Positions 43,601 through 53,805 of a stretch of DNA of 64,000 bases are shown here, piece by piece (the stretch's first letter is position 1; each line of letters opens with the position of its first letter). The notes beneath the pieces are model-generated. The model had not been told where the DNA came from. It did no database searches and saw nothing but the letters and a program-made list of their open reading frames with translations. Location of the stretch: the NCBI RefSeq assembly GCF_023091745.1, contig NC_068935.1, positions 20,629,775 through 20,693,774 of the forward strand, read 5' to 3'. The translations under genes and the position numbers were made by a program. Source of the stretch: Budorcas taxicolor. Taxonomy: Eukaryota; Chordata; Mammalia; Artiodactyla; Bovidae.

Positions 43601-44658
43601 TTGCTATGGTCTCTTCTGTTTCTTTTGCATTTATTTCTGCCCTCATTTTTTAGATTTCTTTCCTTCTACTAACCCTGGGGTTCTTCATTTCTTCCTTTTC
43701 TAGTTGCTTTAGGTGTAGAGTTAGGTTATTTATTTGACTTTTTTCTTGTTTCTTGAGGTATGCCTGTATTGCTATGAACCTTCCCTTTAGCACTGTTTTT
43801 ACAGTGTCCCACAGGTTTTGGGTTGTTGTGTTTTCTTTTTCATTCATTTCTATGCATATTTTGATTTCTTTTTTGATTTCTTCTGTGATTTGTTGGTTAC
43901 TCAGCAGCATGTTGTTCAGACTCCATTTGTTGCGATTTATGTTTTTCTCCTGTAATTGAGATCTAATCTTACTGCATTGTGGTCAGAAAAGATGCTTGGA
44001 ATTATTTCAATTTTTTTGAATTTACTGAGGCTACATTTATGGCCCAGGATGTGATCTATCCTGGAGAAGGTTCCGTGTGCACTTGAGAAAAAGGTGAAAT
44101 TCATTGTTTTGGGGTGAAATGTCCTATAGATATCAATTAGTTCTAACTGGTCTATTGTATCATTTAAAGTTTGTGTTTTCTTGTTAATTTTCTGTTTAGT
44201 TGATCTATCCATAGGTGTGAGTGGGGTATTAAAGTCTCCCACTATTATTGTGTTATTGTTAATTTTCCCTTTCATACTTGTTAGCATTTGTCTTACATAT
44301 TGCGGTGCTCCTATGTTGGGTGCATATATTTATAATTGTTATATCTTCTTGGATTGATCCTTTGATCATGATGTAGTGTCCTTCTTTGTCTCTTTTCAAA
44401 GCCTTTGTTTTAAAGTCTATTTTATCTGTTGAGTTTTGCTACTCCTGCTTTCTTTTGGTCTCTATTTGTGTGGAATATCTTTTTCCAGACCTTCACTTTC
44501 AGTCTGTATGTGTCCCTTATTTTGAGCTGGGTCTCTTATAGACAACATATATAGAGGTCTTGTTTTTGTATCCATTCAGCCAGTCTTTGTCTTTTGGTTG
44601 GGGCATTCAACCCATTTACATTTAAGGTAATTATTGATAAGTATTATCCTGTTGCCAT
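40601..44658 (-). pseudogene. L1 ORF2 (endonuclease/reverse transcriptase)
   Basis: ORF2 runs from an ATG at 44658 to a stop near 40601, about 1,260 codons without the SINE, close to the usual L1 ORF2p length. It begins ATGGCAACAGGATAA, so the fourth codon is followed by a stop; further stops follow. The endonuclease domain shows IVGDFNTPLT and SDHNAVRLDL (43937-44287). The reverse transcriptase shows NLPANKSPGPDGFTAEFYQ (43074-43646), IISIDAEKVFDKIQHPF, PLSPLLFNLVLEVL and LSLFADDMILYIENP (42506-42916; catalytic FADD kept). The C-terminal cysteine motif NKCWRGCGEKGTLLHFWWEC is in 41091-41843, where the second-from-last cysteine region reads HFWWEC. L1 ORF2p normally provides nicking and reverse transcription for L1 and partner SINEs. 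This copy is broken. Confidence 0.9.
40912..41187 (-). mobile_element. Bov-A2 SINE inside L1 ORF2
   Basis: Two Bov-A units on the minus strand (catgctgctgctaagttaat ... to tctgattttccag) with the linker aaagtgaaaagtgaaagtg. Compared with other L1 copies, about ten bases of L1 (between gtcat and ttttccag) appear lost at the insertion, and no clear target duplication is seen. Confidence 0.88.
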
Positions 44659-46381
44659 TTACTTTATTGTTTTGGGTTTGAGTTTATACACCCTTTTTGT
44701 GTTTCCTGTCTAGAGAAGACCCTTTAGCATTTGTTGGAGAGCTGGTTTTGTGGTGTTGAATTCTCTCAGCTTTTGCTTGTCTGTAAAGCTTTTGATTTCT
44801 CCTTCTTATTTGAATGAGATCCTTGTTGGGTACAGTAATCTGGGCTGTAGGTTATTTTCTTTCATCACTTTAAGTATGTCTTGCCATTCCCTCCTGGCCT
44901 GAAGAGTTTCCCTTGAAAGATCAGCTGTTATCCTTATGGGAATCCCCTTTTGTGTTATTTGTTGTTTTTCCCTTGTTGCTTTTAATATTTGTTCTTTGTG
45001 TTTGATCCTTGTTAATTTGATTAATATATGTCTTGGGGTGTTTCACCTTGGGTTTATCCTGTCTGGGACTCTCTGGGTTTCCTGGACTTGGGTGATTATT
45101 TCCTTTCCCATTTTAAGAAAGTTTTCAACTATTATCTCCTCAAGTATTTTCTCATGGTCTTTCTTTTTGTCTTCTTCTGGGACTCCTATGATTTGAATGT
45201 TGGGCCGTTTTACATTGTCCCAGAGGTCTCTGAGCTTGTCCTCATTTCTTTTAATTAGTTTTTCTTTTTTCCTATCTGATTCATTTATTTCTACCATTCT
45301 ATCTTCTACCTCACTAATGCTATCTTCTACCACACTAATCCTATCTTCTGTCTCTATTGTTATTGTTTAATCCTATCTTCTGTTATTCTACTATTTGTTC
45401 CCTCCAATTGTTTTTGATATCATTTATTTCATTATTCATTACATATTGACTCTTTTTTTTTTAAAATTTCTTTTAGGTCCTTGTTAAACCTTTCTTGCAC
45501 CTTCTCAATCCTTGTTTCCAGGCTATTTTTCTGTGATTCCATTTTGTTTTTAAGATTTTGGATCATTTTCACTCTCATTATTCAGAATTCTTTATCAGAT
45601 AGATTTCCTATCTCTTCTTCTTTTGCTTGGTTTGATGGCCATTTATCCTGTTCCTTCCAGGCCACTGCCCCTGGCCTCGGGCGGGGGTAGCTCCTCTAGG
45701 CTGCTCCTGTGCTGTCACAGCCTGGCACTCTCAGCAGCTGCCCTGCCAGGAGGAGCAACTCCACATCCAAGGAGTGGTGGCTGTGCAGGTGCCAGAGGGC
45801 CTAGAGGAGCTATTCCACGTTCAACCTGGGGAGGGGCGGTGGTGAGGAGATATCCCTCCTCCAAGATAAGGAGCACCGGCTGCACTTTGATAGAGCAGCA
45901 GTGAAGAGATACCCCACGTCCAAGGTAAGAGAAACCCAAGTAAGAGGGTATTGCAAGATGGTATTGCAAGAGGGCATCAGAGGGCAGACACATTGAAACC
46001 ATAATCACAGAAAACTAGTCAATATAATCACACTAGGATCACAGCCTTGTCTAACTCAATGAAACTAAGCCATGCCCTATGGGGCCACCTAAGACGGGAG
46101 GCGATGGTGGAGAGGTCTGACACAATGTGGTCCACTGGAGAAGGGAATGGCTAACCACTTCAGTATTCTTGCCTTGAGAATCCCATGAACAGTATGAAAA
46201 GGCAAAATGATAGGATACTGAAAGAGGAACTCCCCAGGTCAGTAGGTGCCCAATATGCTACTGGAGATCAGTGGAGAAATAACTCGAGAAAGAATGAAAG
46301 GATAGAGCCAAAGCAAAAACAATACCCAGCTGTGGATGTGACTGGTGATAGAAGAAAGGTCCGATGCTGTAAAGAGCAATA

Positions 46382-47284
46382 TTGCATAAGAACCTGAAAT
46401 GTCAGGTCCATGAATCAAGGCAAATTGGAAGTGGTCAAACAGGAACGGCAAGAGTGAACGTCGACATTCTAGGAATCAGCAAACTAAAATGGACTGGAAT
46501 GGGTGAATTTAACGCACATGATCATTATATCTACTACTGCAGGCAGGAATCCCTCAGGAGAAATGGAGTAGCCATCATGGTCAGCAGAAGAGTCCAAAAA
46601 GCAATACTTGGATGCAGTCTCAAAAACAACAGAATGATCTCTGTTCGTTTCCAAGGCACACCATTCAATATCACTGCAATCCAAGTCTATGCCCTGACCA
46701 GTAATGCTGAAGAAGCTGAAGTTGAATGGTTCTATGAAGACCTACAAGACCTTTTAGAACTAACACCCAAAAAACATATCCTTTTTATTATAGGGGACTG
46801 GAATGCAAAAGTAGGAAGTCAAGAAACATCTGGAGTAACAGGCAAATTTGGCCTTGGAATGCAGAATGAAGCAGGGCAAAGACTAATAGAGTTTTGCCAA
46901 GAAAATGCACTGGTCATAGCAAACACCCTCTTCCAACAACACAAGAGAAGACTCTATACATGGACATCACCAGATGGTCAACACCAAAATCATATTGATT
47001 ATATTCTTTGCAGCCAAAGATGGAGAAGCTCTATAGAGACAACAAAAACAAGACCAGGAACTGACTTTGGCTCAGATCACGAACTCCTTATTGCCAAAGT
47101 CAGACTGAAATTGAAGAAAGTAGGGAAAACGACTAGACCATTCAGGTATAACCTAAATCAAATCCCTTATGATTATACAGTGGAAGTGAGAAATAGATTT
47201 AAGAGACTAGATCTGATAGATGAACTATGGATGGAGGTTCATGACATTGTACAGGAGACAGGGATCAAGACCATCCCCATATAA
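46382..47284 (+). pseudogene. BovB endonuclease domain
   Basis: An open stretch of 300 codons encodes the APE-type endonuclease. Landmarks in order: NVDILGISKLKWTGMGEF (the substrate strand of the catalytic core), NGVAIMVSRRVQKAILGC, FIIGDWNAKVGSQE (catalytic D and N; most BovB copies read GDFNAKVG), YTWTSPDGQHQNHIDYILC, then GTDFGSDHELLIAKVRLKLK with the SDH catalytic histidine. The frame ends with QETGIKTIPI at a stop (47282) before the reverse transcriptase. RTE endonucleases nick the target to prime reverse transcription. This copy may have a folded domain but is separated from its reverse transcriptase by nonsense. Confidence 0.85.
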
Positions 47285-47335
47285 AAGAAATGCAAAAAAG
47301 CAAAATGACTGTCTGGGGAGGCCTTACAAATAGCT

Positions 47336-48823
47336 GTGAAAAGAAGAGAAGTGAAAAGCAAAGGAGAAAAGGGAAGATCTAAGCATTTGAATGCAGAGTT
47401 CCAAAGAGTAACAAGAAGAGATAAGAAAGACTTCCTCAGTGATCAATGCAAAGAAGTAGAAGAAAACAACAGAATAGGAAAGACTAGAGATTTCTTCAAG
47501 AAAATTAGAGATACCAAGGGAACATTTCATGCAAAGATGGGCTCGATAAAGGACAGAAATGGTATGGACCTAACAGAAGCAGAAGATATTAAGAAGAGGT
47601 GGCAAGAATACACAGAAGAACTGTACAAAAAAGATCTTCATGACCCGGATAATCACGATGGTGTGATCACTCATCTAGAGCCAGACATCCTGGAATGTGA
47701 AGTCAAGTGGGCCTTAGAAAGCATCACTATGAACAAAGCTAGTGGAGGTGATGGAATTCCAGTTGAGCTATGTCAAATCCTGAAAGATGATGCTGTGAAA
47801 GTACTGCACTCAATATGCCAGCAAATTTGGAAAACTCAGCAGTGGCCATAGGACTGGAAAAGTTCAGTTTTCATTCCAATCCCGAAGAAAGGCAATGCCA
47901 AAGAATGCTCAAACTACCGCATAATTGCACTCATCTCATGTGCTAGTAAAGTAATGCTTAAAATTCTCCAAGCCAGGCTTTAGCAATACATGAACTGTGA
48001 ACTTCCTGATGTTCAAGCTGGTTTTAGAAAAGGCAGAGGAACCAGAGATCAAATTGCCAACATCCGCTAGATCATGGAAAAAGCAAGAGAGTCCCAGAAA
48101 AACATCTATTTCTGCTTTATTGACTATGCCAAAGCCTTTGACTGTGTGGATCACAATAAGCTGTGGAAATTTCTGAAAGAGATGGGAATACCAGACCACC
48201 TGACCTGCCTCTTGACAAACCTATATGCAGGTCAGGAAGCAACAATTAGAACTAGACATGGAACAACAGACTGGTTCCAAATAGGAAAAGGAGTGTGTCA
48301 AGGCTGTATATTGTCACCCTGCTTATTTAACTTCTATGCAGAGTACATCAAGAGAAATGCTGGGCTGGAAGAAGCACAAGCTGGAATCAAGACTGCCGGG
48401 AGAAATACTAAAAACCTCAGATATGCTGATGACACCAGCCTTATGGCAGAAACTGAAGAGGAACTAAAAAGCCTCTTGATGAAAGTGAAAGAGGAGAGTG
48501 AAAAAGTTGGCTTAAAGCTCAACATTCAGAGAACGAAGATCATGCATCCAGTCCTATCACTTCATGGGAAATAGATGGAGAAACAGTGGAAACAATGTCA
48601 GACTTTATTTTTTGGGGCTCCAAAAATCACTACAGATGTTGACTGCAGGCATGAAATTAAAAGACGCTTACTCTTTGGAAGAAAAATTATGACCAACCTA
48701 GGCAGCATATTCAAAAGCAGAAACATTACCATGTCAACAAAGGTCCATCTAGTCAAAGCTATGGTTTTTCCTGTGGTCATGTATGGATGTGAGAGTTGGA
48801 CTGTGAAGAAGGCTGAGCACTGA
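47336..48823 (+). pseudogene. BovB reverse transcriptase domain
   Basis: The same reading path continues with linker (KRREVKSKGEKGRSKHLN), NKASGGDGIPVEL, PIPKKGNAKECSNYRII, AGFRKGRGTRDQIANI, FCFIDYAKAFDCVDHNKL (motif A), GKGVCQGCILSPCLFNF (motif B) and NLRYADDTSLMAETEEEL (motif C; YADD at 48422-48433). Nonsense codons are seen at 47849-47851, 47981-47983 (from CAG-type) and 48068-48070 (from TGG-type), and a frameshift near 48550 separates the C-terminus (48575-48823 and 48863-49180). Non-functional, but recent enough to align easily. Confidence 0.9.
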
Positions 48824-49248
48824 AGAATTGATGCTTTTGAACTGTGGTGTTGGAGAAGAGTCTTGAGAGTCTCTTTGACTGCAAGGAGATCCAACCAGTC
48901 TATTCTGAAGGAGATCAGCCCTGGGGTTTCTTTGGAGGGAATGATGCTGAAGCTGAAACTCCAGTACTTTGGCCACCTCATGCGAAGTGTTGACTCATTG
49001 GAAAAGACTCTGATGCTGGGAGGGATTGGGGGCAGGAGGAGAAGGGGACGACAGAGGATGAGATGGCTGGATGGCATCACTGACTCGATGGATGTGAGTC
49101 TGAGTGAATTCCAGGAGTTGGTAATGGACAGGGAGGCCTGGCGTGCTGCGATTCATGGGGTTGCAAAGAGTCACGACTGAGTGATTGAACTGAACTGAAC
49201 TGAACTATCCTGTTGCTTTACCTGCTTAGTATTCCTCTGTCTCTTCAT

Positions 49249-51995
49249 CTTGTTTATATTACTGTGTTTGCAGTGGCCTTTCTTTATTCTGGCAGTTTGT
49301 GGAGTTCTCTTTATTATGGAGTTTCTTCACTGTGGGTGTGGTTGTACCAGTGGCTTATCAAGGTTTCCTGGTAAGGAAACTTGTATTGGTGTTCTGTTGG
49401 GTGGAGCTGGATTTCTTCTCTCTGGAGTGCAATGAAGTGTCCAGTAATGAGTTATGAGATGTCAGTGGGTTTGGAGTGACTTTGGGCATCCTGTATATTG
49501 AAGCTCAGGACTATGTTCCTGTGTTGCTGGAGAATTTGTGTGGTATGTCTTGCTCTGGAACTTGTTGGCCCTTGGGTGGTGCTTGGTTTCAGTGTAGGTA
49601 TGGAGGCATTTGATGAGCTCCTGTTGATTAATGTTCCCTGAAGTCAGGAGTTTTCTGGTGTTCTCAAGATTTGGACTTAAGCCTCCTGCTTCTTGTTTTC
49701 AGTCTTATTTTTGCAGTAGCCTCAAGACTTCTCCATCTATACAGCACTGTTGATAAACATCTAGGTTAAAGATGAAAAGTTTCTCCATGGTGAGGGACAC
49801 CCAGAGAGGTTCACAGAGTAACATGGAGAAGAGAAGAGGGCAGAGGGAGATAGAGGTGACCAGGATGAGATGAGGTGGAATTAAAAGAGGAGAGAGCCAG
49901 CTAGCTAGTAATCACTTCTTATGTGTGCTCCATGCTCTGGACCACTTAGAGATGTTCACGGAGTTATACAGAGAAGAGAAGAGGGAGGAAGGAGACAGAG
50001 GTGGCCAGGAGGAAAAAGGGGGAAATCAAAAGGAAAGAGACAGATCTAGCCAGTAATCAGTTCTCTAAGTGTTCTCCACTGTCCAGAACACACAAAGAGA
50101 TTCACAAAGAGTTGGGTAGAGAAGAGAAGGGGGAGGGAGGAGATAGAGGTGACCTGGTGGAGAAAAAGGAGAGTCCAAAGGGGGAGAGAGCAGTCAAGTC
50201 AGTAATCTAGCTCTCAAGTAAAAGTGGATACTGAAGATTGTGTTCTTAAAGATACAAAATTTATAACAAATACCAAAAACCAAAGATTAAAAATCTAGAG
50301 TAGAGGTTGGATTTTTAAGAATACAATATTAATGGAAAAAAAAATCACAAAAATTATTAAATATATATATATCAAGTTTGCTTTAAAAAATAGAGTCTCT
50401 TGTTTTGCAAAGTAATAGTAGATTATTAAAATGAAAATTAAAGGAGTAATAGAGGACTTAAAAATTAAAAAAAAATTAAAGAATGAGAGTAAAAATAGTA
50501 AAAAAATATATCTAGGACTTTCTCTGGTGGTGTTGTGGGCAGTGTGGGGTCAGTTCATTTTCAGATAGTTTCTTGATCCAGCTTATATTTCTCAAGAGCT
50601 ATAAGCCCCTTCCTATGTAGTCGGTACTAACTACAGGGTTTTAATCTATTGCACCTGTCACTTCCACAGAGGGTCCCTCTCTTTTAGCTTCTTCTGTTTG
50701 CTGGTCTCTTCAGTGTCTAGTTTCCACCCTGGCACAAGGGAGTGGTGGTGGACACTTTTTAGGCTCACTTGTTCAGTCATGTTGCAGGGAGGGAGGAACA
50801 CTGCAAACAAATAACACTGGCACGTGCTTGCCATGTCTTGGCCACACTGGGTTTGCCCCTGCTCACAGCGTGAGTGCTTTCCCTGTCTACACTGCTCAGG
50901 CCCTAGGTTGCTCTGCTGGGAACCGTCTGAGGCTGGCCCTGGGCTGCATGCACCTCCCAGGTCTAAGCCACTCAGGTTCAGGCACTCGGGTAGTCCTCAG
51001 AGGCACAGATTCAGTTGGGCCTGCATTTTGTGCCCTTCCCAGGTCCAAGCAGCTCAGGTGACCAGGTGTTTGGCGAGCATGGTCGCTGTGACTTTTTGCC
51101 TCTCCGGTCCCTGCCACTTGGTTTTCTGGGTGTACAACCGGTGCACCTTCTCAGGCGAATGCTGACGGTTCAGAATCCCAAGAAGTCTTGGTTAACAATG
51201 AAGCCTGCTTGCAGTTTGGTAGACAATGCCTCTCTGGGGCCGCAATTGCCCTCTTCTGGATCTGGCTGCCCTCGTCTACCTGTCAACGGAGGCCAATGGG
51301 CCGGTCTGCAGCCGGCTAGTTCTGCTCAGTCCTTTGTTCTGTGAGTGGGCCTGATGGTGTCTTAGTTTAGGGCTTTTTGAGTAGCTCTAGTCAGTCCTTT
51401 GTTCTGTGAGCAGGCCTGGTGGTGTCGTAGGTTAGTGCTTTTCACGTGGTAGTTATCCCAAAGTCTGGTTTGCTAGCCCAAGTCAGTTCCCTCCGATTGC
51501 CCTCGGGGCATTCAGGCCTGGTCCTTACTCTAAGCTATGCAGCCGGTGCCTCCCTGCCCAGCCCGATTGCTAGTGGCAGATGCAGGCATCTGTGCTGCTT
51601 CTCTGCTGAGGGAGTTACCGTTGGTTACATAATCTGTGAGTTTTCATTATTTATTTATTTTTCCTCCCGGTTATGTTGCCCTCTGTGGTTCCAAGGCTAG
51701 CCACAGACTCGGCAGTGAGAGTGTTTCCTGGTGTTTGGAAACCTCTCCTTTTTAAGACTCCCTTCCAGGGACGGAGCTCTGTCCTTACCTCTTTTGTCTC
51801 TCTTTTTATCTTTTATATTTTTCCTACCTCCTCTCGAAGACAATGGGCTGCTTTTCTGGGTGCCTGATGTCCTCTTCTAGCATTCAGAAGTTGTTTTGTG
51901 GAATTTACTCAGCGTTCAAATGTTGTTTTGATGAATTTGTGGGGGAGAAAGTGGTCTCCCCATCCTATTCCTTTCCCATCTTAGGACCTCTGCCC
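49249..51995 (-). promoter_or_regulatory. L1 5' untranslated region/promoter
   Basis: About 2.75 kb upstream of the ORF1 ATG, read right to left. The distal part (50820-51990) is GC-richer with scattered CpGs (for example acgtggtag, ccgattgcc, ccgattgctag), as expected for an L1 promoter. The middle (50270-50520) is AT-rich. The proximal part carries three tandem repeats at about 49795-50225. LINE 5' UTRs drive pol II transcription from inside the element. Whether this copy is still active cannot be told. Confidence 0.75.
49795..50225 (-). repeat. Three tandem ~145-bp units in L1 5' UTR
   Basis: Three units share the order gttcac..gagttannca, gagaagagaagaggg, gagatagaggtgacc (or gacagaggtggcc) and nnnagtaatcnn. 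Reference word ttcac falls at 49811, 49955 and 50101, giving periods of 144 and 146 bases. The units are purine-rich on the plus strand and diverged from each other. Confidence 0.88.
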
Positions 51996-52089
51996 CAGAA
52001 TTTACATTTTAGTGGTAGAGAGTAATAATGAAAATCAAACAAGCAAGTAAATAATGGGTGTGTATGCACACACCCACATATACATATGC

Positions 52090-52134
<45 letters not shown>

Positions 52135-52760
52135 ATTTTAAAGCAAAGTTGCTAAGGAGATAATGATGGGGAAGATAATGTATTTGATAGGAGTGATTAA
52201 GGAAATTTTCTCTCTGAGAAGACATATTAAGGAAAACCTGAACAAAAAGAGGTATTAATAATATATCATGCAAATATCTGTGGGAACATTTTACCTGGGG
52301 GAACATTTTTTGGTGGAAACAGAGAGTGCAAGTGCCCTGAGGTGTGAAGATGCTTGGTGTGTTTGAGAAAAAGCCTATTGGCTGGAAAGTAGTAAGTGAA
52401 AAGAAAAATTTTAGGAAATGGAGTCAAATAGGTAGCCAGGAGCCAGATCATATATGTGCTTATAGGCCACTATGAGGAGAATTGGATTTCTGTTCTGATT
52501 TGATTTTTGCTCAAGTGTGATAAAAAGCCATCAGAGGTTTCTGAGGAGAGAAGTTGCATGATTGGATTTAGATTTTTAAAAGATCTCTAGTCATTGTGAT
52601 GGAAGTAGACTGCAGGGGAGCTGAGTGGAAGCAGGGAGACCTGTCAGAATGCTGTTGCAAAAGTCCAGGAGAGAGAAAATTGTAGGTGCACTCAAGTGGT
52701 AACAATGCATAGACTAAGATGTGTTTAGATGCACTCTTAATTTTGTACATAGAGTTAATG
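51996..52760 (-). mobile_element. L2 LINE, right of the L1 insertion
   Basis: Continues the L2 at 40175-40236: gtgccctgaggtgtgaagat, ttggtgtgtttgagaaaaag, gccagatcatatatgtgctt, ataggccactatgagga, gagagaagttgcatgattg and ggaagcagggagacctgtc follow L2 on the minus strand. It is therefore the original site hit by the L1. Confidence 0.65.
52060..52135 (+). repeat. (TG)/(CA)-(TA)n-(GA)n compound microsatellite
   Basis: tgtgtatgcacacaccc, then about ten TA units, then about twelve GA units ending near 52134. Grown inside the L2. Confidence 0.92.
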
Positions 52761-52769
52761 AATTTGTCT

Positions 52770-52910
52770 ATCTAAGGGAATGGCACGACAACCATCAATC
52801 CAGTCTGCAAGCCAGAAAACTAGGACTCATTCTTGACCCTTTCTTTTTACTTCACATCTGCCCACATCTATAATCCATTGCTAGAATCTGTTGATTCTCC
52901 TCAAGTGAAG
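52770..52910 (+). mobile_element. L2 LINE fragment
   Basis: aatccagtctgcaagccaga, aactaggactcattcttgac, ccacatctataatccattg and aatctgttgattctcctc match the L2 ORF2 region after YADD on the plus strand (opposite to the neighbouring L2). Confidence 0.6.
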
Positions 52911-53064
52911 ACTGGAAAGAAGGGCATTTCTGGCAGAAAGAGAGGCATGTAGAAGGAAATAAAATGCATAGTAGGATCAGCTAGACCACAGAGTATTTTT
53001 CAAGGAAACTATTTGAAGAAACAGCATCCAAGTTTAAATATTGGTACAAGGAATAACCTTGTCT
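52911..53064. other. Unassigned DNA
   Basis: Nothing recognised. Confidence 0.35.
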
Positions 53065-53325
53065 GACTCCTCCCTCAACTTAAATTATGTTAACCGCATT
53101 TCATGCTCCCATAATTCCTTGTTATTTTCCATAATGGCATTTGTCACAAGTTGTGGGTACACACTCATTCATTCGCTTACTCTATGTTGGTTTAATCTCA
53201 CTAGGCTGAAAGTTGATGTTAATGCAGGGACCAAATCTTACTTTATATCTCTAGTGCCTAGTACTTGGTTCATAGAATGTCCTCAGTGTTTGATAAATGA
53301 ATAACTGAATGAATGTAAACATAAA
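53065..53325 (+). mobile_element. L2 LINE 3' end
   Basis: gactcctccctcaacttaaa and, at the end, aatgcagggaccaaatctta, agtgcctagtacttggttca and aaatgaataactgaatgaat match the terminal L2 block ('gagggcaggga...agtgcctggcacatagtaggtgctcaataaatgtttgttgaatgaatg' type). Plus strand. Confidence 0.7.
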
Positions 53326-53624
53326 AACATTATTCTAAAGGGAATGCTGATGATCTTCTATGAGTGACTTAGAGGACTGACAAAGAATGAGGTTAGGCAT
53401 AAGAAAAAACATCTTGACCAAAATATTTTTAAATCCCAGAATGAACCTAAAACTAATAGGATTTCATTTCTTATATTCAGCAAATAAGAGACTTCTAGGT
53501 ACTGGATATAAAAGAGTTTGTTTCCAAATGACCTAAATGGTCTCTAAATTTCCTTCTAGAATTTTAAGATTCTGAGAAGTATAACTGACAAACCGTGAAT
53601 CTAAAGAGCATTCACTGACTTGTT
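53326..53624. other. Unassigned DNA
   Basis: Nothing recognised. Confidence 0.35.
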
Positions 53625-53790
53625 GATTTGACAAAAATGTATTGAGTACCTAGTCTATACTAGGCAATGGGCTGGGCATTGTGGCCTCAACATCAATTTA
53701 CATTCCCTACTCAAGAGTCTGCATACTAGTAAGGGCATTCATTTGAGAGATACACAGAGTATAAGTGGACATGATTTCCTATTTCCAGGC
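53625..53790 (-). mobile_element. L2 LINE 3' end, minus strand
   Basis: tattgagtacctagtctata, ctaggcaatgggctgggca and tactagtaagggcattca follow the reversed L2 3' end. Immediately left of the BovB insertion. Confidence 0.5.
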
Positions 53791-53805
53791 CTAGGCCTTA
53801 AGTGT

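Larger units (their letters stand above)
45644..49214 (+). mobile_element. Near full-length BovB LINE in L1 ORF1
   Basis: The element 45653-49205 is on the plus strand, opposite to the host L1. The word tatcctgtt flanks it (45644-45652 and 49206-49214), a 9-base target-site duplication. It has a GC-rich 5' region with degenerate repeats (tgcccctggcctcgggcg...), the endonuclease-reverse transcriptase coding region, and the 3' terminus ending gaactgaactgaactgaac. At about 3.55 kb it is near the full length of BovB, the longest of the many copies here. The BovB 5' segment at 46135-46200 (ggagaagggaatggctaacc... gaatcccatgaacagtatga) is the part related to Bov SINEs. Confidence 0.93.
44710..49248 (-). 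pseudogene. L1 ORF1, split by BovB
   Basis: ORF1 starts at an ATG read from 49248 leftward (MKRQRNTKQVKQQ) and is interrupted at 49206 by the BovB; the rest continues from 45652 to the stop at 44710. Without the insert it would be about 325 codons, the normal L1 ORF1p size. The C-terminal part (45043-45333) shows the RRM-like NIQIIGVPEEDKKKDHEKI and ENFLKMGKEIITQVQETQRV; the final CTD reads ETLQARREWQDILKVMKENN. A premature stop (…SFK, stop, EGEIKSF) lies near 44815. ORF1p is the RNA-binding chaperone of L1 particles. Upstream, an N-terminal coiled-coil-like stretch (NSLETRIEKV-type heptads in decayed form) fits the family. Confidence 0.85.
40221..52011 (-). mobile_element. Near full-length L1 with 16-bp TSD
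   Basis: The element proper is 40237-51995 on the minus strand. The word cagaatttacatttta flanks it exactly (40221-40236 and 51996-52011), a 16-base target-site duplication. From right to left in transcription: 5' UTR 51995-49249, ORF1 49248-44710 (interrupted by BovB), ORF2 about 44658-40601 (interrupted by a Bov-A2), 3' UTR 40600-40237. Subtracting the 3.55 kb BovB and about 0.28 kb SINE leaves roughly 7.9 kb, close to a full-length ruminant L1. It was inserted in an old L2. Both ORFs contain stops, so it is no longer autonomous. Confidence 0.93.

Noticed and set aside
50824..51344. Several 70-113 codon frames in the GC-richer block.
   Set aside because: This block is the L1 5' UTR; overlapping short frames on both strands are expected at this base composition and show no motifs.
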